From Undaria pinnatifida (lineage: Eukaryota; Sar; Phaeophyceae; Laminariales; Alariaceae): DNA of 64,000 bases. Of the stretch, positions 20,183 to 29,589 are shown piece after piece (the first letter of the stretch is position 1; the number at the start of each line of letters is the position of its first letter). The DNA lies in NCBI GenBank assembly GCA_012845835.1, contig JABAKD010000006.1, forward strand, positions 1,286,116 through 1,350,115. The letters are read 5' to 3'. The notes beneath the pieces are model-generated. The model saw nothing but the letters and a program-made list of their open reading frames with translations, made no database searches and had not been told where the DNA came from. The position numbers and the translations under genes are program-made.

Positions 20183-20446
20183 ACGCGTTCTACGATAGAG
20201 GCGCACCACTTTTTTTTTGAGGTTCCTCAATTTGGGAGCTTAAGACATGACCCTCCCAAAAATTGATTTGGAGGAAAATAAAACTGCTATGATACCGGGT
20301 GAAAAATCCCACGGCCTCTAGGTAAGCAACGAGATATTCATGCAGAAAGAATTGCCTATTTCCGACGATTTTGGATTAAGGAACTCTGTCATTCAGAAAA
20401 CATTCCTTTCAGACGAAAAGTGCTACCTCTATCGTAGAATGCGTCT
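20183..20446 (+). mobile_element. MITE-2 element between duplicated segments
   Basis: ACGCGTTCTACGATAGAGG at the left and complement of ACGCATTCTACGATAGAGG at the right. Inner GGAGCTTAAGACATGACC, ATTGATTTGGAGG and TTCCGACGATTTTGGATT match the copy at 13013. No clear target duplication, because the flanks are themselves duplicated. Confidence 0.8.
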
Positions 20447-20449
20447 CTG

Positions 20450-20640
20450 TACGTGCTAGCTCATGTTGCCGGGCGGGACCTGTACGATCTGCATGAGCTG
20501 TAGCACATGCTTCCTGGGTTAGATCTACACGTAATGATCCCGCACGATATGTCATAACGGTCGGTACAGGATCTAGATGATCTAGATGATCTAGGTCGTA
20601 ATATGTCGGAGATGTGAAGTATCAGGGCTTTTCGCGGGTC
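20450..20640 (+). repeat. GATCTGCATGATCTA segment, right copy
   Basis: Second copy of 19930-20165, with an expanded GATCTAGATGATCTAGAT microrepeat at 20571-20598. It passes directly into the next CCCGA element. Related GATCTATATGATCT words occur at 57950-58205. Confidence 0.7.
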
Positions 20641-20845
20641 AGATCGCTTCTCGCGGGTCGGGCCGGATCAGGATGACCCGGCCCGACCCGGGACATTTGA
20701 GAACCTCCTGGTCCGACCCCACCCGATCCGACCGGTGAGATTTCGAACACCGCCTGACACGACCCGACTCGACCTTCGAGGTCTTAAAAACCTCATGACC
20801 CGACCCGCGGGCGGGGTCATGAGCCGCGAAAAGCCCTGTGAAATA
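20628..20845. repeat. CCCGA-rich element with clear inverted ends
   Basis: Left end AGGGCTTTTCGCGGGTCA and right end complement of AGGGCTTTTCGCGGCTCA make an inverted repeat. The interior has GACCCGGCCCGACCCGGG and CCTCATGACCCGACCC. This copy defines the family ends best. Confidence 0.75.
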
Positions 20846-20917
20846 TTTGCACCAGCTACCGACGGCAGCACGCTTCAGCATGGGCCCAATTTTATCCCTC
20901 CCGCTGTAGCACGCGTC

Positions 20918-21538
20918 TCACCTTGTGAAAAACAGGGGGCCGACAACGCCCGCTTGGTGCCTCCACGACCCCTGCTTCGCCGCGGCCCACCTACCCGTAC
21001 CCATTCTCCCCCCCTTAACCGCCACCGCCGATCCACCTGGAGAACTAGACCCGAGCGAGAACATAGCCTGGGAGTTCCCGGAACTAATGGTCCGCACTTC
21101 CGGAGACATATCTAATACCGGCGGTAACCTTTTAATCGGGCCTCCGTGGCTTCTTAGAGGCAACATGGACGTTGGTTCTGATCCATGGGGGTAGTGGAAA
21201 GGTAAACCCGAGCTGCTGCTGCTGAGGCCGCCGACAGCACCATCGCCATTGCCGTGACCTCGGTGAGCGCCGTAACCCGCCTGGTTACCTGTGCTGTAGC
21301 CGCTACCAAACCCGCGCAAACGAGACCCTACGCGTCTGCTTCTGATTCTGGTGCTGCCGCCGCCGCCGCCCACGCTCATCGAGCGGTGCCGCTTGTTGGC
21401 GGAGCCTAGGTCTAGCCGCTGTGACCCCTTCGATGGGAGGCGGCGCTTAGGGAGGTGCTTGCTCGGCACTGGTGTGTGAACAGCATAGAAGATGGCCGCG
21501 AGATTCACCGCGTTGTCCATCACCTCCACGGCGAAAAT
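20918..21538 (-). CDS. Terminal exon 5 of the multi-pass membrane protein (gene B)
   Basis: Enters in phase 0 after an AATGAAG acceptor and runs 206 codons to a stop. It starts with a hydrophobic segment (VMDNAVNLAAIFYAV, protein residues about 216-229), taken as the last membrane span. It continues into a long basic, Ser/Gly-rich tail with KRRLPSKG, a poly-Gly run, RIRSRRVGSR and poly-Ser. A tail of this kind after the last span is usually cytoplasmic. The first 20 or so codons are duplicated in exon 5b at 21541-21753, which supports both frame and boundary. The acceptor lacks a pyrimidine tract, so the start here is less certain than in 5b. An ATG six bases upstream could also make this a separate gene. 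Confidence 0.55.
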   Translation of the reverse strand: MFAVEVMDNAVNLAAIFYAVHTPVPSKHLPKRRLPSKGSQRLDLGSANKRHRSMSVGGGGGSTRIRSRRVGSRLRGFGSGYSTGNQAGYGAHRGHGNGDGAVGGLSSSSSGLPFHYPHGSEPTSMLPLRSHGGPIKRLPPVLDMSPEVRTISSGNSQAMFSLGSSSPGGSAVAVKGGRMGTGRWAAAKQGSWRHQAGVVGPLFFTR

Positions 21539-21540
21539 CT

Positions 21541-21753
21541 TCATTTTTTTTCACGTTTGATGGAAGGTTTGTCCGGGGGGTGACGGTAGGGGATGCGGGG
21601 GTTAGGAGGTGAGGGGAGGGTGAGGGGAGGGGCTAGGAGGTGCGGGAGAACGGAGGGGGGAGGGGGGGTTGCTTGCTTGGCACGGGCGCGTGAACGGCCT
21701 AGGAAAATGGCCGTCAGGTTCACCGCGTTGTCTATTACCTCCACATCGATAGT
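21541..21753 (-). CDS. Alternative terminal exon 5b of gene B
   Basis: The acceptor TTATCCACAG is followed by 70 codons in phase 0. The peptide begins VEVIDNAVNLTAIFLG, nearly the same as exon 5, then diverges into a Pro-rich and basic short tail ending KREKK and a stop. The stop lies just before exon 5. Splicing to 5b would give a protein of about 279 residues with a short tail, against 415 with exon 5. It may instead be a dead copy, but it has no internal stop in the homologous part and has the better acceptor of the two. Confidence 0.45.
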   Translation of the reverse strand, partial: TIDVEVIDNAVNLTAIFLGRSRARAKQATPPPPSVLPHLLAPPLTLPSPPNPRIPYRHPPDKPSIKREKK

Positions 21754-21799
21754 CTGTGGATAACTGTTTTTACGTTTAACGAACTGTTTTTCGTGGGGG

Positions 21800-22210
21800 A
21801 GAGGGCGGGGGGGCATGGCGGGGTAGCGCAGGGCGGGGAGGCATTGGGAGGTAGCGGGGGGGGGGGGGGGGGGGGGGGCTATAAGGAGGGTGACGGTACA
21901 ATCTATACATAATTTCCGTATTTGTGGTAATGTTTTTCGGCAGGGGAGGGGGTAGGGGATGAGGGCGGAGGGGTAGGGGGTGAGTTGTACTAATTTCATG
22001 TAGGTCATGACCGCAGTCTTTAGACCATAGAGGTGGGGGGCATGGGGCGGTAGCGGGGGGTACAAGGAGTATCACGGTACGACCTCTGCATTTTCTTTCG
22101 TATTTGCTGTAATATTTATCGGCGAGGAAAGGGGTGGGGGTGGGTTGGTAGGGACTGGGTGCACTCATTCATATCGTGCATAACCGTAGTATGTAGACCG
22201 TAGACCCTCG
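21800..22210 (-). repeat. Duplicated intron segment of gene B, two copies
   Basis: GACC(A/G)TAGA...CATGACC(G)CAGT words and a GGTAATGTTTTTCGGC / GTAATATTTATCGGCG block occur twice, at 21880-22040 and 22060-22205, each beside G-rich tracts, including a G run of about 23 at 21856-21878. Read on the minus strand both give YGL-T-VM words, which hints at a degenerate exon, but no splice-bounded frame survives. Confidence 0.5.
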
Positions 22211-22266
22211 CTGGAGCCCCTCCTCCCCCCCGCCCCCCCGCCCGCCTATCCACCCCAACTGCTCAC

Positions 22267-22380
22267 CGGCGTTTGATGAAGACGCCCCCCAATTTTGGCG
22301 AGCGCAAGCCCCGCAGTAACTATTGTCATTGCTAAGGAAGCTACCACGGCGGTAATGCTTCTGTCCACTTTCGTTGTGAT
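22267..22380 (-). CDS. Exon 4 of the multi-pass membrane protein (gene B)
   Basis: The acceptor CGACTCGCAG, preceded by a pyrimidine-rich stretch, and the donor CCG|GTGAGC bound exactly 114 bases (38 codons), phase 0 in and out. The peptide begins ITTKVDRS and then a strong transmembrane-like stretch, ITAVVASLAMTIVTAGLALA. Two extra copies lie at 22822-22917 and near 23050-23117. The phase fits exon 3 before it and exon 5 or 5b after it. Confidence 0.65.
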
Positions 22381-22520
22381 CTGCGAGTCGTGCCGTGCAT
22401 AATAGCGGACGCGGTTAAAGAAGGGGGGTGAGGGGCCCAGGCGAGGGCATGTTGGTAAACGTCTGTGTGCGAAACAAACCATTTGTCCTTTTTGTTCCGT
22501 TGAATGTTGGTTGATCTTAC

Positions 22521-22774
22521 GAGTGATTCTGCGATAGCCCCCCCCCAAACCAGCGATTTTATTTCAACGAATGTATCACGGCTGCTCGACACAAGGAAGA
22601 ATACTTGGTAGTGAAAACAAAAGTATCCACATATTTTCCTGTGTGCAAAGGTCTACCGATCGATGACGTCGGGGTGTCAAGGGACACCGCATTTCAGGAG
22701 ATACGACCGGGAGCTGATTTTGAAACCGGCGATTTCGTTAAACACGTGTTGGGGGAGCTACCTTTGAACGACTC
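22521..22774 (+). mobile_element. MITE-1 element with TTAC target duplication
   Basis: 254 bases, ends GAGTGATTCTGCGATAGCC and complement of GAGTCGTTCAAAGGTAGC, flanked by TTAC at 22517-22520 and 22775-22778. It sits inside an intron of gene B, between exon 4 and its first extra copy. Confidence 0.88.
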
Positions 22775-22821
22775 TTACGTTATTTTTTATGGACGTTTTG
22801 TACAGTATGCATCGTATTTTT

Positions 22822-22917
22822 TTAGGCTATCGCTTTTTCGATTTTGAAGCAGTAAACGATTGTCACTGCCAAGGAAGAGAACGCGACGATAACGCTTTGA
22901 CTCATTTTCATCGTAGT
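22822..22917 (-). pseudogene. Extra copy of gene B exon 4 (4b)
   Basis: The acceptor TGGCTTTCAG is followed by TTMKMSQSVIVAFSSLAVTIV, aligned with exon 4, and then a stop at codon 32. The homologous donor is lost. It keeps its hydrophobic character. As it stands it would end the protein early, so it is either a poison exon or a decayed duplicate. Confidence 0.55.
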
Positions 22918-23049
22918 CTGAAAGCCATGCCGTTTTGTGGACGCTGTCGAAAAAGGCGGGTAAGGGGTCATGATAAGAGGACGCTAGCCGGCGTAGAAAT
23001 ACTTGTTTGGTCAAATAAATTGCATTTTTTTTATATTTTGATGAGTTGG

Positions 23050-23117
23050 TATTGAGTTATTGTATGCTATGCAGGCCATCACGGCAGTGTTTTTTCGGTC
23101 CACTTTTTCGTCGTGAT
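23050..23117 (-). pseudogene. Remnant of a third exon 4 copy (4c)
   Basis: GGTGTACAG followed by ITTKKWTEKTLP and a stop. The start aligns with exon 4, and nucleotide similarity continues over GTGATGGCCTGCATAGC. Clearly broken. Confidence 0.4.
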
Positions 23118-23326
23118 CTGTACACCGTGCCTTGTAGTCGTCGCCGTAAAGAAAGGCGTGCGCAGAGTCGGGGTCCGGCGATGATATGACCTGTCTGTTT
23201 GCTTTATCTTTTCAGCAGCAATTTCATGCGGCCTACCTTGATAGAAAAACGCGGTACGAAAATATATAAAAAGTATAGATCCCCGCTTTTGGTCGCTTGT
23301 TAGTCCATGTTTCCAGCAATTCCACG

Positions 23327-23535
23327 GGCAGGGTCACCACTCGCGGGTCGGGCAGGAATCAGGCTGACCCGACCCGATCCGATCCGACTCGTGAGATTTG
23401 AAAATCACCTGACCCGACCCAACCCGCCCCATGAGACTTTCTGGGCCGATCTGACTTAGCCCGTGAGAGTTTAGAAACCTCCTGACCAGGCCGGCGGGTC
23501 GGGTTATGACCGTCAAAAGCTCTGGATGTTTGTTA
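23327..23535. repeat. CCCGA-rich element
   Basis: CCACGGGCAGGGTCACC at the left, GACCCGACCCGATCCGATCC inside and GGGTCGGGTTATGACCGTCAAAAG at the right. In an intron of gene B. Confidence 0.6.
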
Positions 23536-23547
23536 CTTCCAGATATT

Positions 23548-23915
23548 TTCACGGCTCAGGTCAAAACCTCGCGGGTCGGGTCGGGGGGTCCGACCCGACC
23601 TGTGATATTCCAATACCCTTCTGAGCCGACCCCACCCGACACGGGATATTTCAAAACCTCTTGACCCTACCCGACCCGACCCGATCCGTCATATTTCAAA
23701 CCCTCAGGACCCGATCCGACCTGACCCGTGAGAGTTTGAACACCTCCTGACCCGACCCGACCCGCGACGCTCCGAATGACCTGTGAGATGCAGATCATGT
23801 CACGGGTCGGGTCGATTTGATCCGCGAGATTTTTTCTCCCGAGCAACGGGTTCGGCCCGTGGATCCAACCCGCGGGCCGACACTTCGAAATGGTTAAAAG
23901 CCTGTGTTTTAGTCG
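23548..23915. repeat. CCCGA-rich element, longer copy
   Basis: TTTTCACGGCTCAGGTCAAAACC, alternating GTGA(G/T)A(T/G)TTCAAA and CTGACCCGACCC blocks, ending TTAAAAGCC at 23905-23913. The block GAGATTTCAAAACCTC-CTGACCCGACCC works as a sub-unit of about 45 bases. Confidence 0.6.
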
Positions 23916-24059
23916 CCCACGGCGATAAATGACCTGGATGTAATGGGTATGGATGCAGTTGGACATATATATACACATTTGGAGGCGTTTTAACGTACGA
24001 ATATCATAATATTGAAGGAGCATCAGCACCACAGAGGGCCTCGGATAGGAAACAGTTAA

Positions 24060-24520
24060 AAACTTTCATGTGGTGGGTCCGCGGGTCACATCTACAGCCT
24101 CTACCCGCAGGTCAGAAGAAACCCGCCCTCGTGTCAAAGTGGCCCGACCCATGACGTGACCCGTACCTCGCGGAGCATGACACGACCCGAACCGACCCGC
24201 GAGATTTCAAAACCTTTGGACCCAACCCGACCCGACCCGACCCGTGAGGTTTCAAAATATTTTGACGCGACGCGACTCGACCCGACCCGACGCGTGTCCG
24301 CAGGTCTGAAGAAAAGCAACCCTCGTGTCAAAGTGGCCCGACCCATGACATGACCTGTACCTCGCGGGTCATGATCATGACACGACCCGACCCGACCCGC
24401 GAGATTTCAAAACCTTTTGACCCGACAAAATCCGACCCGACCCATGAGGTTTCAAAACCTATTCGCCCGACCTGACCCGATCCGTGAGAGTTCAAACCTC
24501 TTGATCCGTGAAACGCCCTG
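24060..24520. repeat. Two tandem CCCGA-rich elements
   Basis: Near-identical halves: AAGTGGCCCGACCCATGACGTGACC at 24136 and AAGTGGCCCGACCCATGACATGACC at 24332, each followed by CGCGG, ATGACACGACCCGA and GAGATTTCAAAACCTTT. The unit is about 196 bases. Frames on either strand here are repeat products. Confidence 0.7.
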
Positions 24521-25640
24521 GTTATTTTGACGGTTTGTTTGCATGCGTCGCACTTTCTAGGGCCTTATTTTTTTTTCGTTAACCATATAAACGAAAGGGT
24601 GGTGGGGCGAGCGAGCGGGCGGGCGGGCGGGCGGACGGACGGACGAGTGGGTCATCAAGCTCAACGCTTGTGCATGCATGTGCAGTTGGGTCCAACTAAC
24701 CGGGAAATGAAATCCCCTGCCATACTCAGCAGAACCTTTGCCATTGCTCAACAGGACCCGAAGTCGAGAGGCGCCTGCCGGCTGGAGTTGTAGGGAAAGC
24801 AGAAACGCCACCGCCTGATATCCGGGTGAGGGTTTTTTGGCAGGTGCACCGGCCAACGGGGGGGGGGGGGGGGGGGGGAGGGGTCGTATTAATTCGTTGC
24901 GCGGCCTCAGTCGTTTGACCACTGACCGCGCATCCCTTTCGAGACGGAGCAAAAGAGGGAGATGCAGTAGTCCTAAAATTCATGGCTTTAGTCCTAGGAC
25001 CATGGTACCTCGGGCAAGAAAATTAACTCTAAATTGATTTCGAGTTTGTCGCCGCCGAGCTACCTGAGCCAATGATTGTCAACACGCTGTAGCTGGTAAA
25101 GCGAAATGTCTGACAAACAAAACATGAAAACGTGTGGGTTGCCACCGAAAATGCTTTACACTGGAGGCAGGGGGAAACGTTGGTGAAGAGCACGGGGGGC
25201 ACCCAGGAGTCGAAAGCGCGTTTTCCCAGGTAGAGCCGATGTTGAGACCGCGCAAGTGACCTTGTGAACAACAACACCTCCACCGCCGCCGCCGCCACCA
25301 CCACTACTACCAACACTAACACAACCGCTACGACAGCAACCACCATATGCACCACTTCACCTTCCCCCACTCTTATCCCCCACACCTCCACCTTCACTTC
25401 CCTCCACCTCCACCTCCACCCACCAACGCCCTCCAAACCCCCGCGCGAGGTGCACGCGATGTGTGCCTGATCGGTGACAACCCGACGTGCTCCGTCCTGG
25501 CATTGTAAGGATAAGAGGGGCCATGGTCATACGACTACGACTATTCATGAAATGAGTACACCGCCGCCCACCTCGCCGCCTCCCCCTCCCCCCCCCCCCC
25601 ACCACTCCCCGCCTGCTTCCCACGTCTCGCACCGCCGAAC
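24521..25640. other. Large intron of gene B with simple repeats
   Basis: Holds GGGC/GGAC tetranucleotide runs at 24608-24645, a G run at 24859-24878, CCACCGCCGCCACCACC-type repeats at 25275-25440 and 25560-25605, and at 25445-25515 a reverse copy of the 53340/53590 repeat. On the minus strand 25030-25260 is open for about 75 codons (GKRAFDSWVPPVLFTNV), a possible cryptic exon, but no fitting splice pair was found and gene B does not need it. Confidence 0.35.
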
Positions 25641-25649
25641 AGACCTTAC

Positions 25650-25735
25650 CAGAAAGTTTTCATGATGAGCTGTATGCTCCACTTCGAGCGGAAACAAGCA
25701 CGGTGAAATGTGGCAAACATCGCGGGCCATTGATA
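25650..25735 (-). pseudogene. Partial extra copy of gene B exon 3 (3c)
   Basis: About 85 bases match the 3' half of exon 3 and read RACFRSKWSIQLIMKTFW against exon 3's RLSWSMQLITETFQ. They end at an excellent donor, CTG|GTAAGG. The 5' half and an acceptor are missing, replaced by a TGG-rich minisatellite. Confidence 0.5.
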
Positions 25736-25739
25736 CCTT

Positions 25740-25980
25740 TTTCACCGCCACCACCACCACCATCGCGACCACCATTTCCACCAACACCAATACTAATACC
25801 AACACTAACACCAACACCATCAACACCGCCAACATGGCAACACCACCAACACCACCAACACCAATACCACCACCACCACCACCACCAACACCAACATCAT
25901 CACCAACGCCAATCCCCGCAACCATCACCACCACCGCCGCCACCACCACCACCCCAACCCCCCCCCACCACCACATCACC
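25740..25980. repeat. CCA-rich minisatellite
   Basis: Irregular CCACCA and CCAACACCAA units fill the space between exon 3 and its partial copy. The 103-154 codon plus frames and the 176-codon minus frame across it are low-complexity products. Confidence 0.8.
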
Positions 25981-26002
25981 CCTCTTGCTAAACACACCGT
26001 AC

Positions 26003-26192
26003 CTGAAAGGTTTCCGTGATGAGCTGCATGCTCCAACTCAAGCGAAACGCGGCGGGTTCGAAGTGCGACGTACACCGCGGCCCATCGATTCCAGCTTTTT
26101 CTTGCTCCGCCGTAATCATGAGCTCGTCTACTACGAGCGTTCCCCAGTTAAGGGCAGTGAGCAATAGACCTAGCCATCTAAATTGCTTCCAT
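26003..26192 (-). CDS. Exon 3 of the multi-pass membrane protein (gene B)
   Basis: The acceptor CGTTCAAGCAG and donor CAG|GTACGG bound 190 bases, phase 2 in and phase 0 out (63 full codons). The peptide starts WKQFRWLGLLLTALNWG, whose hydrophobic part (residues about 113-134) is a likely membrane span. It continues through a loop with a Cys and acidic residues and ends with the amphipathic RLSWSMQLITETFQ. Entry phase fits exon 2, exit phase fits exon 4. A broken copy lies upstream at 27240 and a partial one downstream at 25650. Confidence 0.65.
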
Positions 26193-26424
26193 CTGCTTGA
26201 ACGACGCATGGTTTGCACCCAACAGGAAGGCACGCATGCACGGGAGACCAAGAGCGTTCCGTGATCAGAAGAAATGTTGCGGGAGGCGTTTCACCCGGAA
26301 GATTTTCGTTCACCCTTTTGACGAAAAATGAAGACGAAAATGCAACCCATGGCCTAGTGGTCACTGTGAGTACGAAAGATTGAATGGTTGTAACTTAAAT
26401 TCGCAATTTGGGTTTACTGTCTTA

Positions 26425-26765
26425 TAAAAACGGATAGTAGAGACATTCTACGGTCGGGGTGCACCATTTTTATTTCCATCTGCAACCCCCTCGCTTAAGG
26501 AGTTTTTTTTTTGTTTTTTTGTTTTTTTTTCTATCCTTTTCACCACAATATAAACTGGTTTTATTTTTTGGGGGGGGGGAAGCTAAAAGTTCTGTACATG
26601 TGCCCGATGAAATAGTCAATTCCACGGCTTTAGCTAGCTAGGTATATAATCGAAAATTGCTGCAAAAAAAGGAACGAAAGTTCCGACGACTTTGGGTCAA
26701 GGAGCCGAGTCATTCAGAAAACGCCTCACGAAAAAAACTTTCTCCTCTATCGTTTAGCGCGTCAA
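26425..26765 (+). mobile_element. MITE-2 element, enlarged diverged copy
   Basis: ACATTCTACGGTCGGGGTGCACC at the left, CGCTTAAGGAG with T runs, AATTCCACGGCTTTAG, TTCCGACGACTTTGGGTC and CTCCTCTATCGTTTAGCGCGT at the right. T-run expansion explains the greater length. In the intron between exons 2 and 3 of gene B. Confidence 0.7.
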
Positions 26766-27230
26766 CATGGAAAAACGCACAAAGGGAGTTCCAGCAATCA
26801 ATATTGTCTAGCTTTTTAGCTGACCCTCTTTGGGGCTCCAGAGGGAAAAAGTGGCGATGCAAAATCAATAATTAAAGCATCGTGCACTGCTGATTGGAGG
26901 GTGATAAACATTGGTGTCCGAAGTACAACAAACAATGCGAGCCTTTAATGGGTCGCCGCACAGGACGGGTGCGGCGTAATCCTACCCGCCGTGCTGTTCG
27001 CTCACACTAATCGTGGAAGCTTGAAAATGTCGCAATCACCGCTTTTTTAGTCGTTTTTGTGGGCCCCAAAGTGGTCAGAAGCCCCAACAGTCGCAAGGGT
27101 TTTCCACGAAAAAGAGGCGATGTCATAAACCTATCGTAGCAGGCGTCAAGACCGGGCATCTAACCCGAAAGAAATGCGCCTGCTCTCAACTCGAGGTAGA
27201 CTATTCAAAAACCTTCTTCGTCCGTGGGTG
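26766..27230. other. Intron stretch of gene B
   Basis: No exon or repeat recognised with confidence. AAAGCATCGTGCACTGC and a GGGTGCGGCG segment only. Confidence 0.3.
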
Positions 27231-27235
27231 CGTGA

Positions 27236-27330
27236 GAGGCCTAGCCATTAAACTCGATATTTCCATCTGCTCGAGAGAGGCATCTGGCATCACCACGCGC
27301 ACGGGAGACCAAAAACAACTCGAAAAGAAC
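27236..27330 (-). pseudogene. Broken extra copy of gene B exon 3 (3b)
   Basis: The intron end GGTCTCCCGTGC...CGAGCAG and the first 30 bases of the exon align with exon 3 at 26160-26250. In the exon 3 frame it reads WKYRV and then stops. Homology fades soon after. The shared flanking intron sequence shows that the duplication included intron DNA. Confidence 0.5.
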
Positions 27331-27513
27331 GCCCCTCGTGCAGCGCCACGTGGCTCTGCACGGCAGTTGCTTGAGAAACAAGGCCGCACAAAGCAATGCT
27401 CCGTGACGCTAACCGTAGCGGTTCAGGGACAAAGCAACGCAACACAATCAAGCTCTTCCTGTATGCCCTTCCTAGCTGGGGCTGGCTTGGTACGGCGAAT
27501 TGGAGAGGATGAA

Positions 27514-27640
27514 CAGGTGTGCGTTGCTAGGATAGGGGTAGCACTTTTCGACTCAAACATTTTGTGAACGAAGCGTTTCCTTCACCCAAAATCGGCAGAA
27601 AAAAGAAAAAAAAACTGTGTTTTTCAATAATGAACATGTT
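27514..27640. mobile_element. Possible MITE-2 remnant
   Basis: TGCTAGGATAGGGGTAGCACTTTTCGA and AAAATCGGCAGAAAAAAG resemble an eroded MITE-2 end. Weak. Confidence 0.25.
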
Positions 27641-28012
27641 CTGTCCCTAGACTGTGGTGTTTTGGTTCATCCGGTTGCTTTTACTTCTTGAGTTTACACA
27701 AAAAAGGAAAAGAAAATCGGACTGCTCAAGTGAGATGAGCCCCAGAAAAAGAAAAAAACCGGGGTGAACCTTTACGGGAGCATGTGTCGTAGAAAGGTCA
27801 GAGGGCATTGCTCGTGGGCGAGCAGCTGTGGCTGTTGCTGCTGCTGGTGCTGTTGATGTCACCCCATTAACGCATCGCGACTATCTAGTCCGTGGTCGCA
27901 GGACAGGCTAGAACAACTCAGGAGGAGTGGAAGAACACCTCTCATGAAAACAAAAGACAACATACTAGACATTAGTATACACCCCGGAAGAAAATCGCAC
28001 GCGAATCCTAAC

Positions 28013-28157
28013 CTGGGACTGGCTTGGTACAGCGAGTTGGATAGGATGAACAGGTGTATGAAGGTCAACGCGTTGCTCACGGACACGCAGCTGCTCATCA
28101 CCATCGCCAGCGCCACGCAGTCGAACCCCACGATCCCATTGAGCCAATAAGTCAGGC
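28013..28157 (-). CDS. Exon 2 of the multi-pass membrane protein (gene B)
   Basis: The branch-like CTTAACTACC and acceptor CCGGCAG are followed by 145 bases, phase 1 in and phase 2 out, ending at CCCAG|GTTAGG. The peptide begins LTYWLNGIVGFDC and has one long hydrophobic stretch, ALAMVMSSCVSVSNALTFI, with three Cys around it (residues about 73-99). A diverged copy of about the same length lies at 28300-28403. Entry phase fits exon 1, exit phase fits exon 3. Confidence 0.65.
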
Positions 28158-28299
28158 CTGCCGGTAGTTAAGCCGAGCCGCAGCGCATGCAAGGGGGGCG
28201 CGGTTGATGCGAAACACGAAACACCAGGGCTGTGCGTTGGCCGAGAAGCTAGTTGTTAGCTGTATGGGCTGACTGAGTATATGCATTTCCGACCATATA

Positions 28300-28403
28300 G
28301 GAGCTAGCTAGGTATAACAGCTGGCTGCTCATGGACAAGCAGGAGTTCATCACTAACCCCAGCGCCATGCCGTTCAAGTCCAATATCGCAGTTAGCATAT
28401 GAG
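28300..28403 (-). pseudogene. Extra copy of gene B exon 2 (2b)
   Basis: Reads LTHMLTAILDLNGMALGLVM and CLSMSSQLLYLA, aligned with exon 2 and still open. The acceptor CAG is replaced by TTG, and no donor is seen at the homologous place. A hydrophobic reading frame kept open despite lost splice sites suggests fairly recent loss. Confidence 0.5.
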
Positions 28404-28559
28404 TCAGCAAGGAAGCGGTAGGTAAGTCGTTACTGTTAGGGCCGACACGAATGGCCGAATCCGACCGCTACATGGGAGGCAGTTCTTGGGCCCCCAAAAA
28501 GGTATACCCTCGGTCCGATTCAGCTCCTCAAGCGAGGAACTACGGGTTAGTCATTCATC

Positions 28560-28700
28560 AAGTAAGTAATTTTAAGAGTACGTTGTATTTTTCTTTCACT
28601 AAGGCATTGAAGCATTGGTCGGGTTGTGCGAACGAAGAACGCCTTCGAAATTGTTTTCTTCGGGTGAGATATTGAGCTCCTCCTGTGAGCTGCACCCCTA
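28560..28700 (+). repeat. Dispersed repeat shared with 2715-2889
   Basis: TTGGTCGGGTTGTGCGAACG, GGGTGAGATATTGAGCTCC and GAGCTGCACCCCTACC align with the reverse of 2715-2889. In the first intron of gene B. Confidence 0.5.
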
Positions 28701-29440
28701 CCTACCATGGGACTTTTTTTGCAATCTTAATCTATTTGCACCTCTTAACATTATTCTAGTCTAACTCCAAGTGTTTTGTCTGTGTCGGGAGTGCGGTGCT
28801 AAAAGAGTTAAAGCTCATGGGCTTTCGGTTCGCGACGTGTACCGCCGCCTTGGAATAAATAGCTCGCTTCGCTGCGCCGTCGAAACAAGTTTTTTTTCAA
28901 GTCCGTTTACTACTTCCTGGCAACACGTTTGTAGGACATTTTTTTCCTTGTAATTAGTGTAGGAAGGGGTTTGGAGGCTCGGAAGGTGTTGATAACCGAG
29001 CCACTGAGCCGCTTGCGCGAGTGAGACTGAGTCCTGTTCTCCCAATCAGATAATATTTTGTCGTGCATTGCACACGTCTCATTTTCTTCATTCTATCGAT
29101 TTTATTAATATTTATATTTTCACCTGGCGCCTAATATGGCAGGAGACGGCACGTTGATGTTACGGTACTTCCCTGGGAGCCTAACAAGGCGTAATATGTG
29201 GGATACGGCTGGTTATAAAAGGGTTTCACATGCCTTTGAGGGCATGTGTGTATATGAAAAAGGGGATGGTGATCTTGCCTCGCGGAATTGCACGCTGTTC
29301 AGTTCGTCCGTGGCGTGTGTGGAACTAATACAAGAGTTTATCTAGTACAAGTGAGTGACCAACGAACCTGCCTAGTAGAAAAACCTGCAAAGAGTGGCCT
29401 GTGTCTGTAACAGTCCTTTAATCTTATTTTATAAAACATA
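28701..29440. other. First intron of gene B, no repeat recognised
   Basis: AT-rich. Short frames on both strands without splice support. CTCGCTTCGCTGCG at 28863 resembles ACTCGCTTCGCTCG at 12571 and 46711. Confidence 0.3.
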
Positions 29441-29446
29441 TTTCAA

Positions 29447-29515
29447 GGACGTCAGCCGTGAGTTCGACGAATTTCAGGTCAATACTCATCTTTGTAAGCT
29501 TCGTTGTTGGTACTT
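29447..29515 (-). repeat. VELTADV motif repeat, copy 4
   Basis: Minus-strand reading LTKMSIDLKFVELTADVLEIC. It stands directly before the 93-bp array. Confidence 0.6.
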
Positions 29516-29589
29516 GTATTGATCTTATTATACGTGGCGTCGTCGGCAGGACGATAAGGGTGGCCTGTGTCTGTAACAGTCCCTTAATC

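Noticed and set aside
25545-26167. Long frames on both strands (103-176 codons)
   Set aside because: Most of their length is the CCA/TGG minisatellite. Only the short exon 3 related parts are supported.
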